Both the position numbers and the translations under genes were made by a program. This document shows positions 51,668 through 63,440 of a stretch of DNA of 64,000 nt, piece by piece. The notes beneath the pieces are model-generated. The model did no database searches. It saw only the letters and a list, made by a program, of their open reading frames with translations, and was not told where the DNA came from. Positions within the stretch are counted from its first letter, which is position 1, and each line of letters opens with the position of its first letter. The stretch spans positions 744,001 to 808,000 of the forward strand of contig VWZW01001321.1 of assembly GCA_013397115.1 (NCBI GenBank), read 5' to 3'. The DNA is from Edolisoma coerulescens (lineage: Eukaryota; Chordata; Aves; Passeriformes; Campephagidae).

Positions 51668-52143
51668 TTGAATCTGTTGGAGTGAGTACAACAGAGAGCC
51701 ACAAAGATGGTCTGAAGCATATCTCCTATGAACACAGGCTGAGTTGGGATTACTCAGCCTGAAGAAGACAAGGCTTCAGTGAGACTTTATAGCACCTTCC
51801 AGTACCTAAATGAGGCTACAAGAGAGCTGGAAGAGGGGCGTTTTACAGGACTTTCGCAAGGGCACGTAGTGATATGACAAGGAGCAATGGCTTTAAACTG
51901 AAAGAAGGTAGATTTAGATTAAAAACTGGGAAGAAATTCTTTACAGTGGGGATGGTGAAGCACTGGAACTGGTTTCCCAGAGAACTTGTGAATGCCCCAT
52001 TCCTGGAAGTGTTCAAGGCCAGGCGGGATGGGGCTTTGAGCAACCCCTTATAGTGGAAGGTCCCCTGACCATGTCAGGGGGTTTGAACTAGATGATCTTT
52101 AAAGCCCCCTACAACCCAGACTATTCTATGACCCGATGATTCT
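51668..52143 (+). mobile_element. CR1 LINE 3' end
   Basis: A plus-strand CR1 3' region. It starts near TTGAATCTGTTGGAGTGAGT and runs through GAGCCACAAAGATGGTCTGA, the GAACACAGGCTGAGTTGGGA segment, ACTCAGCCTGAAGAAGAC, GGAGCAATGGCTTTAAACTG, ATGGTGAAGCACTGGAACTG and GAACTAGATGATCTTTAAAG. It ends in the tail ACTATTCTATGACCCGATGA, then TTCT. It is relatively well preserved. A 66-codon antisense frame over it is not a gene. Confidence 0.93.
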
Positions 52144-55100
52144 CCTGGCATGGAAGGGCCTAAAACTGAGGGTGGTTCAATGTCACACTGCTATGAGGGA
52201 AGCTGTCTCTGAGAAAAGCCAGGGAGTATCGCATGCTAAACTTCAGCTTGGGCTTACTCTTTCCAGCATTTGTTGCTGTCTTGTCCTCACTGAGAATAAT
52301 AGAATCATCATAGAACAGGTGTAATGGGATCTGGAGAGGGAATGAACATCACTGTTATCTTTTGAAACCCTTTGTACATTCCTAAAGAAAATAGGCTAAA
52401 AGAAGCTGAAACGGGCTGAAAGAGGCTACTGGAATCTGGCATCCAGATCATGCAGAAACACAAAGGAAATTGGATTTATTATTAGTGTCTAACTCTAAAA
52501 TAGCAGGGTTTTGTACCAAACTTCACATCTACTGTATGTATTCCTGTGCAAATGTGTGAATACTTCAGGGAAGCTCTTCGCTTTCACACAGATGGCCATG
52601 GTTTGCCACTGACATAGACACCACCGACCATTTAGGGGTTCACACACACATATTTTTTTTCCAGTCTTGCTCATTTGTATGGTACCAATGCAGCCTGCTG
52701 CCCAGAAACCCTCTTGACTTAGCAAAGGCACTGTAGAGCATACAGAAACTGCAGATTTCTTCCTATGGCTGCAGCAGCAACTGGGGGATGTTTTCTCCTG
52801 GATATGTATTTGTCTGAGAAAGTGAATATAATCAAGGAATTTCTTAAAGTCCTTGATACTGTGACTGTTCCAGCTATTGTCAGCTAGAAATCCTGGGCCA
52901 GACAGATGATGTCAGAGTGGTGGGACCATTTCACCTTAACCATGAGGGAGCCAGCAGTGTGAGAAAGTCTCTTGGATGTTCAATAGAATGAACAGGACCA
53001 TCTGTCATGGGTTAGTTACACTGGTTTCACTCCTGTTGGGTGAAACTGGAGAAGTCTATACTTTTGCGCAAGAGCGTGTCTGTTGTCCTATGAATCCTTT
53101 TAACTCCCACGTCCCGACAGACAGTAGCTAAAAAATTTGGAATGGAGAAGTCCATCATGGGAAAAGACATGACTGAGATCTCCAGAACCATTTTCCAAGT
53201 ATGATTTAAAAACCTGTTGCAGGCTCTTTTGGAAAATAGAAATGGAAGGGATCAATAAACCCACACAATCTTTCACCTTCCAGTGTTTCCCAAAATGTTT
53301 AAAGATAAATGACAGTGTACATATTTTCATGCAGTAACCATCCAGTTGGTGAATTCTGGGCATCATAAATCTTACAGTAAGGCTAAGAATTCCTCCTTTA
53401 AAAATACACAAAAAAATTAACAGGAAAAAATATGTCAATTCTATGCTAGGATTGGTAACTATTGCCCTGGGAAAAGAGGTTGAAATGGATAATAAAATAG
53501 AAAGGATATATTGCAGAAAAGTTTTGCTTCATAGACAGCTATCCATGAAGCGGGAGAATCCATCTTTTGAACCATCAACTTTTACTTCTATTCAAAATCA
53601 TTTGGCTTCAAACTCCAACTATTGGTTCCTTGCCAGAATGAAGTTGCTTTAAGGACTTCATAATTTCTCCCTGTGAAGAAAGAAATAAACTGTAATTGTT
53701 TCTCATTAGTCTCTCTTTGACAATCTAAATAAAACTCATTAATATTTTGTGTAACAATTCTTTAAGCTATTTCTTCTGTTCTTCTTTTCAATGTCTTTTT
53801 AAAAATGTGGACATCCATGCTGAATGCACCATTGCAGAATTAATCTCATCAGCACAATAAGAACAAGTCATGCATACTTTTGATCAAAATTTTCCTAGTT
53901 TTATCGATAAGAATCACTTTTCTTTTTTTCATCTGAAGCTTAAGTGGCTTGTCTTTTATGAACGCAGAATGCTCATCAGAATCACTATTTTCCAGTTTCT
54001 CTTTTCTTTCATTATTATGATTTATGTTTCTTGTTCCTAACTTTGCATTTTGTGGAACTAAACCAGTCACAGCTTTCCAAGTGGAAAATGGTAAAATGAC
54101 CTCTGTAACTGACTCATCATAATCATGATTCCTGTTCTGGTAATTTCATGTCACTAATAGTGACACTTCTGCAGGAATTTCACATAAATCCTTCTCTTCG
54201 TGCTGCTAGTATAGTTATTCTTCATAATCCAAGAACAAAACCCTTTCACTTTACTCTTTACGACTTCTAGGTTAATCTTTTTTTCTTTCTCATGTCTTTA
54301 TTTCCACTCTTGACTCCTTTACAGTGGGGAACTGTGAATCACAGAAAATCAAGTCCTGAAAGATAAGAGAAAGAACAATGTTTAATGAAAACAAGATTAA
54401 GACGGTGCTCATCCTTGTAAGTAGGGTGGGGGTTGGTATTGAAGGGCAGGCATTCGAGTTCTAGCTGAGTTTATTACAACAGTAGATAGTACCAAAAGGA
54501 ACGTTAAAAGTAGGAGAGTACTGTTGAAGTGACTGAAGGAAACACTTGGGGATGAGAGGCTAGTAAATGGTATTTGATGGTTCAGGAATTCACTGAGAGA
54601 ATATATCCCTCCACTTCATAAAACAGCCCAATTATATGTTTGTTCTAGTCATCAGCATGGTCAGCCATGTAGATACAAAGCCATTAAGTCTTATTGGAGA
54701 GGCATTTGGCATGGCTCTTTGTTAGTGTGATAAGTACTGATTACACCCACACTGCAACTGCAACACCATTTCCAGCCACCTGTGCCCTTTCTGCGGGCTC
54801 ATCACACAAAATGGACCACGTGCAATGGAGCAAAAGGTACAAAAGTACTAAAGCAACCACGGGGCTATTTTCCTTTACAAATTCTTCATTTTTCTTCCTC
54901 TTTTCATTTTTTTAAGCCTTGAGCTCACTGCAAGGCAATTCCTAGTTTTCAAGAAATCTTATTACTTTGTGTTCAGTGCTGATAAATTTTTGTTAAACTG
55001 AAAAAAGACCCCAATTTTGAAGAAGTACAAGGGTTTTAGATCAACAACTGAATCAAGTATTTGGATCAAATAAAGCAGCTACTAGTTTACAGATGTAACA

Positions 55101-56282
55101 AAATAGGTGTATAATGAAATAGGGAGAAGGTTGGAACCTGCCCCTTTTACAGTCTATTTGCATTTTATTTAAGACCAAACTGAGAAAGCAGAAGACATGG
55201 CTCCCTTCAGTTCCCCTCTTTGACAGGGAAACATCCACCTGTAGTGTCAAACTGTGGCACAAAAAGAGCCACAACTTTTGCCAGTGTTTTACTGGATTGA
55301 CTTCCAATGCATAGACAGAATAAAATAGATGTCTTCTCTAATTTTAAAATCTTGCCTAGCAATAATGTCTCTCAATTACCTGACTAACCCAGAGGACTTC
55401 ATGTTCAGAGGAGTGATATTTGCTCAGTGGGCATCCTTAGCAAGCTTACTCAACCACATGAACTATATGTTCTTCCTAATTTAAGGCATGTGTTTTCTGG
55501 TTGACCATGAAAAATGGGATCTTCAATCACAGCATCAGATGTCAGCAAGCATCCTGAGGTGTCTCTCAGAGTAAGTCTTAGCAGTGCATTTTCAGAATGC
55601 TCTAACAAAAGATATTAACAGATGCTGTGTTTTCACACTGTTGGACCTGTTGAAATTTGATTTTTAATAGTTTAATTCTCCTTATTACACTGATTCAGAC
55701 ACAGCAGTTCTAATCACAGAGGCATAGCTTCAGATACACTCTCATCTGACCCGCCTGTGTTCCTGAATGCAAATAATTGAAGCAGAACAGGGAGTATTTC
55801 TTCTGTTATGCTCTCTCTGGTTACAGGAAGCAGACATTAACTAGGGAGCAGCAACAAGCCCCTGTTACTCCTATAAATATAGCATTGACAGCCAGACATC
55901 AGGTTTCAGGGATATCAGACCAAAACAAAATAATATCAATGTTCCTAAGAGGTAATTTATGCAGTAAGGTCTATACTCCAGCAATCAAAGCACTTCATAA
56001 AATAACATCTAATACAAACATGTAAAATGGAAAAAAAAAAAAAAACCAAAAACAAAATGTCTGAACCTTCAACATGAGAAAGGATACATAGCAAAATTCT
56101 CTAGGTCTAATTACTCAGTTCATAGATTAGGGAGATTTTGACAATTTACTGAAGTAACAACATTACTTGGGTTGATGTGCTGTCAGTCTTCCTGTTTTCC
56201 AGAAGCTGTGTTCCTTGCCTTTGATGTCTCTTCAGAGGTCCTATCTTCTTTTTTATGTTTTTTTTTTTTTTTTTTAATGCAG
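52144..56282. other. gene-free DNA
   Basis: No gene is supported. At 53003 a TGTCATGGGTTAG string resembles the start of some avian LTRs, but no matching end was found. A 112-codon minus-strand frame (53100-53438) has no recognisable motif. The poly(T) tract at about 56258-56275 belongs to the acceptor of the exon candidate that follows. Confidence 0.5.
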
Positions 56283-56375
56283 AAGGCGAGCCAGTTGGAG
56301 TTCTTGCATCAACCAGTCAGAGAGAATTTCATCCACTAAGCAGAGGAGTTTTGAAGCAGGGGACAGAACACAAAG
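56283..56375 (+). other. candidate internal exon, 93 bp, phase 1-1
   Basis: This is the best exon-like segment in the window. A long T-rich tract (roughly 56247-56275) and AATGCAG form a strong acceptor ending at 56282. CAAAG followed by GTGAGG forms a strong donor at 56376. The segment is 93 bp, a multiple of three, and is open in two frames. The more protein-like frame (two bases, 30 codons, one base) begins GEPVGVLAS and ends KQGTEHK. Entry and exit are both phase 1, so inclusion or skipping would not shift a frame, as in a cassette exon. I do not recognise the peptide. A CR1 starts about 210 bp downstream. It could be chance. Confidence 0.3.
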
Positions 56376-56584
56376 GTGAGGTCCCGCGTTCTAAGTGACT
56401 CTTCCAAAAGAATTAAATGGTGGCTATAGAACAGTTATTAAATGAGACAATAAATGAATCATATTTTGTGGGTGCTGATAATCATTCTTACACACACAAA
56501 ACCCCACAAGTACATACAGACAAGTCGAAATGCATCCTTGGAAAGCAATACCAACTTAGAGGTAGAGTTTGACATGCCATTAAG

Positions 56585-57045
56585 AGGGGTCTGCCGTTCA
56601 GAAATGTCTTAATAGGATATAGAACTGGTCTGACAGCAACTTTATGAAGTTTAACAAAGGAAAATGTAGAACAAAGGCACCTGGGACAAAAAAAATCCCC
56701 TGTAGCAGAACAGACTGGGCGTTTGCCAAATGGAAAACAATTTTGCAGAAAAGCACTAAGATATTGATGAATGGCAAGCTAAGGGTGAGTCAGAAGTGCA
56801 GCCTTGCAATGAAGAAAGTTAACTTCATACTACACTTATTAAAGAAAGTATAGACAGCAGTTCAAGGGAAGTTATTATTCTGTTCCATTCAGTATTTGTA
56901 CAGCTTCATCTGGAGCCTTGTGTCCTGTTTTGGCCTTCCTAGTACTAGAGAATGTCTAAAGGAGGACCACCAAGATGGGATGCATATGGTGTACAAGGAG
57001 ACACAGAGACTACTCTGGTTTACACTTCTAAGAGAAGTCTAAGGG
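56585..57045 (+). mobile_element. CR1 LINE, 5' part, interrupted by an LTR
   Basis: Old plus-strand CR1. The 69-codon open frame from 56644 is a decayed piece of ORF2 near its C-terminal end: MKFNKGKCR at the start and a SQKCSLAMKK segment equivalent to the SQQCALAAQK of intact copies. Next come the GTATTTGTACAGCTTCATCTGG segment and GGAGGACCACCAAGATGGGA. The element is cut at 57045 by the solo LTR and resumes after 57405. The left end is approximate. Confidence 0.8.
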
Positions 57046-57399
57046 TGCGGACGCCGAAAGCTGAGTTGCAGAGACATTTTCCAGCTTTCTGCCTCTATCT
57101 GTGAGAAAGTCTTTACTTTTTCACAGACACTGGCTGAAAGACAGTTAGGAGTTTCTGTAAACTGTCCTCCTTATCTTGCAGGTGCAGGTTGTTGTCATAC
57201 TGACCAGAGAAATGTTTTGAAGTGGGTCTTGTGGGATCTAACGAATCATTCTAAAGAGCTGGATGGTCAGGGACCAATGGCCTTGTGCCACTCTAGAGAA
57301 CTAACATATAAACCAGTTTGTAAAATTAAATAAAGATTCCTTTTCTTCTGGAACTGGAATCAGTGTCATTTCTCACCAATCCTGCTACAAGCAGCAACA
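57046..57399 (+). mobile_element. solo ERV LTR with 6-bp target-site duplication
   Basis: A 354-bp element starting TGCGGACGCCGAAAG and ending AGCAGCAACA (TG...CA termini). It is flanked by identical 6-bp duplications, TAAGGG at 57040-57045 and 57400-57405. Inside there is a TATAAA at 57307-57312 and an AATAAA poly(A) signal at 57329-57334 followed by a U5-like tail. A 6-bp duplication is typical of class II (ERVK/alpharetrovirus-like) integration. There is no internal coding sequence, so it is a solo LTR left by recombination between the two ends of a provirus. It inserted into a pre-existing CR1, and its intact duplication suggests a fairly recent event. Confidence 0.9.
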
Positions 57400-57405
57400 T
57401 AAGGG

Positions 57406-57520
57406 GATCTTCTTACCATTTTGTATTGGGCTACAAATAAGTTTCAGAGAAATTTTTTGGACACTAATAGTGAAAGGCATTGGCCAAAACTTGCAACAGT
57501 GGAAAATCAGTAGATATTTT
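57406..57520 (+). mobile_element. CR1 LINE, remainder downstream of the LTR
   Basis: This is the continuation of the CR1 that starts at 56585. Joined across the LTR, the sequence reads as the CR1 segment that normally carries GGGAGACCTTATTGCTCTCT, then a TGGGCTACAAATAAGTTTC part, then GTGAAAGGCATTGGCCAAAA and CTTGCAACAGTGG (normally GGAAATGGCCTCAAGTTGC). It fades out near 57520 without a recognisable tail. The 71-codon frame starting at 57480 has no coding support. Confidence 0.6.
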
Positions 57521-58875
57521 TTCACACCTTGGACCTGGCCCTAGCCTTTCCATTGGTCCTTCATTGGATCAAATTGTTCCCAGACCTCCAAACTATTCTA
57601 TTCCACCTATATTTCTACCAAATTTATTCCATTATTTTCTTCTGTTAAAAAGAAGCATTTTATATTTTGGATGGTATTCCTGGTGCTACAATTAAAAAAC
57701 TCACATAATATTTTTTATATTTTTATCTTTCATCATAGATGGGTGCTGTATCATAGAAGATATCTATCTTTTTTGAGATCAAATAAGCTCTGATTAATGT
57801 AATTGAAAAGTTTTCAAAACATGAAAAAGCAAAAGAAATTTGCCCAAAGCACATGGCTAGAATGAGAAACCTTTATTTTAGGAAGTTGACACATGGGAGA
57901 GTGAATATTTCCTAGAATAGGTAACAATTGATTTATTTCTGAAAACTAGAATAAAAGTTCCCAAAAATGGAACTACCTAATGGCTTCTTGGAAAATGTTA
58001 CCAGAATATGACAGGATAATTTGTAGAGTACACTGTCAGAGCTAACTCATAGTAAAAATAATTTTTAGAATTCTATACCTTTTTCTAGCCAACAGTTCAG
58101 CCAGTTCTGGAACTCTAAATGGGTGCCTCAAATCACCTTTTGTTCAGAGGTAAAAGCCTTATAATCTAAGTTTTGGGTTCTTCTCAGTAAATAGTAGATC
58201 AGGACCTAACACCAGAGCCCTGGCATCCCCTAAGAGTCATGTGGATATAAAATACACATAATGCTCAAAACAAGACGAATAATATCTCTTATCTTTACTT
58301 ATGTGAAAGTCAGACTGGGCAATAGCTACTGTCAGTCTATCTTCACAGGCAAAAAATTAACAGCAGGAAAATATCTTCCATTTCTACCCTTCTTGCCCCC
58401 TCTAAACCCTGGAATCATCAAAGGCAAAGAATAAACTACCAATGAAGTTGCATTCAGCACCAAGATGCACCCAGAAAATTCTCCACCTGAATTCTCCCCA
58501 CCTGACAGACTTATGTTTGACACAGAAAGGGATGAAAAATGGATTATTCACAGCAGGATATTTTGAGCTATCTGAACGGGCTTAAGACATAATAAACAGG
58601 AAGCCTGAATAAAAATTCACCATGGTTGATACTTCCAACGTCCAGACCTCAGTCATTCAATGACTGTACAGACATCATCAGAAATTTTACATATATAGCC
58701 TGAAGAAAGCAACTTACTGGCACCAAGAAACTCTGAAATACTGTGAAGGATAAGCCAATCCCTGCTGCAGGATAGAGTAATTAAATTCTAGTGCCAGGAC
58801 TGTAAAAGGAAGGGTTGTAACACATTTTCCTAAAAGTATCCAAGAGTGATTTTTGCTAAATATAACGGCAAAACT
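57521..58875. other. gene-free AT-rich DNA
   Basis: No gene or recognised repeat. Confidence 0.5.
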
Positions 58876-58901
58876 GGGGGGAAGGGGGAGGGGCGAGGGG
58901 G
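58876..58901 (+). other. G-quadruplex motif
   Basis: Four G-runs (58876-58881, 58884-58888, 58890-58893, 58897-58901) separated by loops of 2, 1 and 3 bases. This is a strong canonical quadruplex pattern on the plus strand and stands out in AT-rich surroundings. No promoter-like context is visible. Confidence 0.75.
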
Positions 58902-61900
58902 CCATTTAATTCCCTCCTCCCAAGAGAGATACAGTTAATAAAAGGAATATTTTTCTTCAGCATTGATCCCAGAAGTTTCATGTCTATCATGTTTTGCACA
59001 AAAAAAATCAGTTTTTTTTCTTCATATATTCAAGTAGTTTTTAAAATCAGTAGTAAAAATATGTACTCTCGTCAAGGTACATTTCAGCAACTTTTACAAC
59101 TGTTATGCAGCCTGGAAAATCCCTTCATGGCAAAAGGGATCTTCCTTTCTATCATATGTGGGATTTAAAGCAGGAATTTGTATAGAAGAAAGCATATCCC
59201 CTATTCTGTGAATTTTTAGATGAACTATTCTGCACATTTTATTCCCCAGTGCATAAATATTAGTACTTCACTTCTATAAAATTAAACTTCTGGACAGAAG
59301 CAAAAAAATTACATTAATATATAATGAATTCCCAAATAAAGCACTGTATTTCCACAGTATTCAGAACATGCATTACAGGACACGCATTCTGTTATCAGCT
59401 TATTTTTGACCTCTACATTGGCGGGATCAAGCCATTTGGTCCCCACACAGGCAAACTCTCACCCCTGCTCTTGTGAACCTTCCAAAATGTGACACAAAAG
59501 CAGATGAGGCAGAAGCATTCTTTACAAGCCTCTTACTTCACACACAATTTTCCTGTGAAACCACCTGAACCAATTCTCAGCTCCGTCCAGCCACCACTCT
59601 GGGCTCAGCCAGGGTGCTGGACAGTCCTAAAAGGAAGGCAGCAAGTCAGATCAGCAGGAAACATTGCAGCACCCGTGGCTACCACTCCATGTTCTTTCTC
59701 CCAAGCTCATGATCCAGCCTGCTGTGTCTGAGGTGGTGGTAGTGGGAGCTCTGCCTGTGTGCCTTCTGCTGCTGCTGCTGGGCTTCATTTAAGCAGCCTG
59801 GGGACTGAAGTAGTGCCTGTCTCTCCCTGCCAATGGCACATTTTTTTCCCTATCTGTCCTATCTTCAAGCCGAGTGCCTATCAACCCACACTGTGCCGAT
59901 TATCGCTCCTAAATCACAAATCGCCAGGAGCCCGTTTTACCATTAACTCTGTGCATTATTAGGCGCATTTCAGACCATCTGGCTGCTCAGTATACGGGGA
60001 GCTGGTGGCAAAGTTGCCGGTGTAGTAAGTAAGTTCAAACAGATTTGAATTTTATCGCCTCAGAACAAACATATTGCTAAGAGGAGTTAACTGGAATCGA
60101 CCTGGCAGAGCAGTGGCTTCCCACTCTTTGTACATCCCAGTCTGCATCTGAACCTGTGCATACTAAGCTTAATCAAAGGCTGGATCATGTGCTTAAAATA
60201 TGAGAGATGCTGCATCTGTTTAGGTCTGTCTGTCTTTGGGCTCTCTGGACTTTGTCGATTCGGAAGAACTGTGGTAGCAGACCTCAGTCCTCTATTCCTC
60301 ATTCTCATTCCTGTTGCCTTTGAAATGAAGCAAACTGATAAAGGTTTTAGCTCCCTTACATCCCACCAGGACCAGGATTTACCATGAAGTTCTAAAAGTG
60401 TAATTGACTAGTTCAAATTTCTATAGCTTTGCAGAAATAACAATAAAATTCCATATAATCCCAAATAACCTTCTTAGAATGAAGGTTGGGATTTCTTATG
60501 AAATTTGGAAAAATTACTTATTTTGTGTTTAAATTCATTAACATCCCCCTCCCCATCATAGTTATTAATACTCAGGTCAATCAAAATATTTCATTCAGAC
60601 CGGTTTTTCATTTTTCTGTTGGTTTCTGAATACTTTTGTTAAAATTTCCATTTTAATTACTTGTTTACTGTAATGCTAAAGTTCTAACTAAAATAAAAAC
60701 TTAAAAAAGAATTTTTTCCAAAATGAGAATTAGAAAATAACACTACTCCAAGAAAAAAATCAGATTGAAAAGTTCCTACTCAGCTTTTACTTTCAATATT
60801 TCACTTTTAATTCCCTATTTGTTTAGCATAGTAAAAATAAGCCATTCTTTTTCAAGTAGCGATAAATGCTCTGATAGGTTAAAAATGAAAATCTGGTATC
60901 ATTTCTCTTCTCAAAGTCCTGACATAATAAATATTTAATGACATAAGACATTACGCTATTAATACAATTATCATATGTTTACAGAATGACTTATTTTCAA
61001 AATTTACTTTTAATCAACTATTTTAACAGGTAATACATGAGAAGCACATAGAGAGAAAAATATAACTTTTCAAGAAACAAATACTTCCAGCTTTGCTTCC
61101 TCACCTTGGTTTTTATAGCTGGCAATCTGTTAAATCTCTAAAATTTTGTGGCAAAATTAAAGGCACTTTTATTTTTTAGGAAAAGTGACTGAAAAATTAA
61201 CAGAATTAACAACGTAAAAGAACATTTGAGCAGAAAGGGTTTCTTTTAAGATGAAGAAATATCCTCTTGTTAAATTACTTTTCTCTTGTAGACATTTTCA
61301 AAGTTTTAGTAATTTTTATTTTAAAGTTTCTGACTAATTTTTCCTTCTGCTCTTTTGGTTTGGTCAGTTAGAAAGTAAGACTGGTTGCCATCCATTCATG
61401 TTCTCAGATCCAAAGGTTTTCTGCGCTGAGGTTGTTACAAGCCCATCAGTCTGCCCCTCTGGATGAGCCTGGCTTACAGAGATACTGCCCATCTCATACA
61501 CCACGATTGTACTGGCTTCTTTAATAGGGATCTCTGTCACAAGCTGATGCTTTTAGTGTCAAAGTCATTCAATTAGTGTGACAACAATTTCATAAAGTGG
61601 CATTTTGAGATCCCTGAAGGGGTGGATTACAGTAAATACAATATATTTGCAAACATAAAATTAATTACTGCCACATAAGAAAATGGGGAATTTAATATAA
61701 GGAGAAAGGATTGTTGACTTTTTTTTGCCCGTTTCAGAAAATTAAGATTTTGTAGTCATTAGTTTTTGCATGTTTATTCTGAATAGAAATTGCCTCATTA
61801 TTTTATTCTGAGAGTGTGGTAAACTGTGCATTACAGAGGTAAAGTAACACCATTTTGTGAGGATAGGAGTCACTGAAATATTTTCAGACAAACATTTTGA

Positions 61901-62195
61901 TCACACAACTATAAGTAGACATTTATCAATTGACATTGATAAACCAAGTAATAATTTCCAAAAGAATCAGACAGAAATTCCACTTCAAATTGCCATTAGC
62001 AAAACATTAACAGATGAAATTTTGGCGCACAGTCTGATGTGTCATGTGTTTTAAAGGTATCCTTCATCTTCAGTGATTTCATCATATAGAACTTAAGAAA
62101 GTCCAGAGAAATCTGTCATAAAGGGAGGCAACACGTTTTAAGCAATTGTATTATAGTACAAAATGACTGTTAAACCTAATAAACATCTGAAAGTC
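58902..62195. other. gene-free DNA with a conserved-element-like patch
   Basis: No gene is supported. A (CTG)5 run sits at 59766-59780. From about 59860 to 60200 the sequence keeps around ten CpG dinucleotides within 350 bp, in contrast with the CpG-poor flanks, and has balanced composition (see findings). 60400-61380 is very AT-rich and featureless. Confidence 0.5.
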
Positions 62196-62612
62196 CTCAG
62201 AAACAGCTGAGGTCACTTGGTTTGTTCAGCCTGATGAAGAGGAGACTGAGGGGAGACCTCACAGCTGTTTAGAACTTCCTTGTGAGGGGAAGCAGAGGGG
62301 CAGGCACCGATCTCTTCTCTGTGGTGACCAGTGACAGGACCCAAGGGAATGGCCTGAAGTTGTGTCAGGGGCATTTAGGTTGGATATCACGAAAAGGTTC
62401 TTCACCCAGAGGGTGGTTGGGCACTGGAACAGGCTACCCAGGTAAGTGGTCACAGCACCAGCCTGACAGAGTTCAAAGAGCATTTGGACAATGCTCTCAG
62501 GCACACTGTGTGACTCTTGGGGATGGTCCTGTGCTGGGCCAGGAGCTGGACTTTGATGATCCTGATGGGTCCCTTCCAACTGAGGACATTCTATGATTTT
62601 ATGATTCTATGA
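62196..62612 (+). mobile_element. CR1 LINE 3' end
   Basis: A well-preserved plus-strand CR1 3' region. It begins AAACAGCTGAGGTCACTTGG and runs through TTTGTTCAGCCTGATGAAGA, GGAGACTGAGGGGAGACCTC, GTGACCAGTGACAGGACCCA, GGGTGGTTGGGCACTGGAAC and GATGATCCTGATGGGTCCCT, to the tail ATTCTATGATTTTATGATTC. Opposing 104- and 106-codon open frames across it are non-coding readings of the repeat. Confidence 0.95.
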
Positions 62613-63293
62613 ACATGTGAAGGGCAGGAAGTGAATTTCCTAAGATATACTTCCACATGGCAAAACTTAGAGTCTATAAAAAAAGTCCAGTTAGAAAAAC
62701 CCCCAACTAAATAGACTTATTTAAAATAAGAGCACAGCATTTCTATGTAATTTTGTGAATGATTAAATTCAGGGACTAATTATGTTACTTCTTTGCAATT
62801 CCAGTTGCATCCCTCATTAACGTCTGGATTATGTCTAGCTATTAATTGAACAGGAATGAGATGAAAGACCTCCAGACGTCCCTTTTGCTAATTCAGGCAG
62901 GCATCGTTGTGTTGTTTTTCCCCATGAAGTGCCTGTGCTTTGCAGAGACTGTCTGTCTCAATGAGCTCTTGCAACCTTGAAGAGCTAACAAACTGCAGCT
63001 CCAAATTATTCAGACTACTAGTTTGCTCTCAGTTTGTTAAAAGTCAAGGAGCAATAAACTGTACCCCAGTAAAGGGCGGCAATGTCATCAGTGTCATCAT
63101 GCCAAACTTCAGCATTCAGAACTAAAAACCTGGCCCATCACTGAGATCATGGGACTCTCATACAAACAGTTGGGTTGGGATTTTTTTCTTTGCTAACTCA
63201 TATCTCTGTCTCTCTGATTCACATACATGTAACATAGTGAATAAATCAATGTTTAAAAGTTGCCACGATGGCTGCTCTGTAGTATACTGGTTA
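62613..63293. other. gene-free DNA between two CR1 copies
   Basis: No gene is supported. A 9-bp perfect inverted repeat (ACGTCTGGA at 62820-62828, TCCAGACGT at 62871-62879) has a 42-base spacer. The interval 62810-63120 includes several homeodomain-type TAATTG/CTAATT strings and has a conserved-element look. Confidence 0.45.
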
Positions 63294-63440
63294 TCATAGA
63301 ATCACAGAATTGTATGTGATGGAAAAGAAATTTAAATTATCTTCTTGTTCCATATCCCTTGCCATGGGCAGGTACATCTTTCCCTAGACCAGGTTGTTCA
63401 AATCCCCATTCAACTGGACCTTGAACACTAATGTCTTCCC
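63294..63440 (-). mobile_element. CR1 LINE 3' tail, minus strand
   Basis: In plus orientation it starts with the reversed CR1 tail TCATAGAATCACAGAATTGT. It continues through CCCTTGCCATGGGCAGGTAC, CCCTAGACCAGGTTGTTCAA and CATTCAACTGGACCTTGAAC, which match the reverse complement of the CR1 3' region. Preservation falls off after about 63440. Confidence 0.9.

Noticed and set aside
53003..53335. Possible LTR starting TGTCATGGGTTAG with ACCATC at both ends
   Set aside because: The right end would be GTA rather than CA, no poly(A) signal is placed correctly, and a 6-bp match in this distance can be chance.
53100..53438. 112-codon minus-strand open frame
   Set aside because: No recognisable motif. 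It falls in the same interval as a doubtful LTR-like start.
62259..62596. Two opposing frames of about 105 codons
   Set aside because: Both are readings through the CR1 3' region.
63395..63420. tRNA B-box-like GTTCAAATCCCC
   Set aside because: It is part of a CR1 fragment and no cloverleaf or A-box is present.
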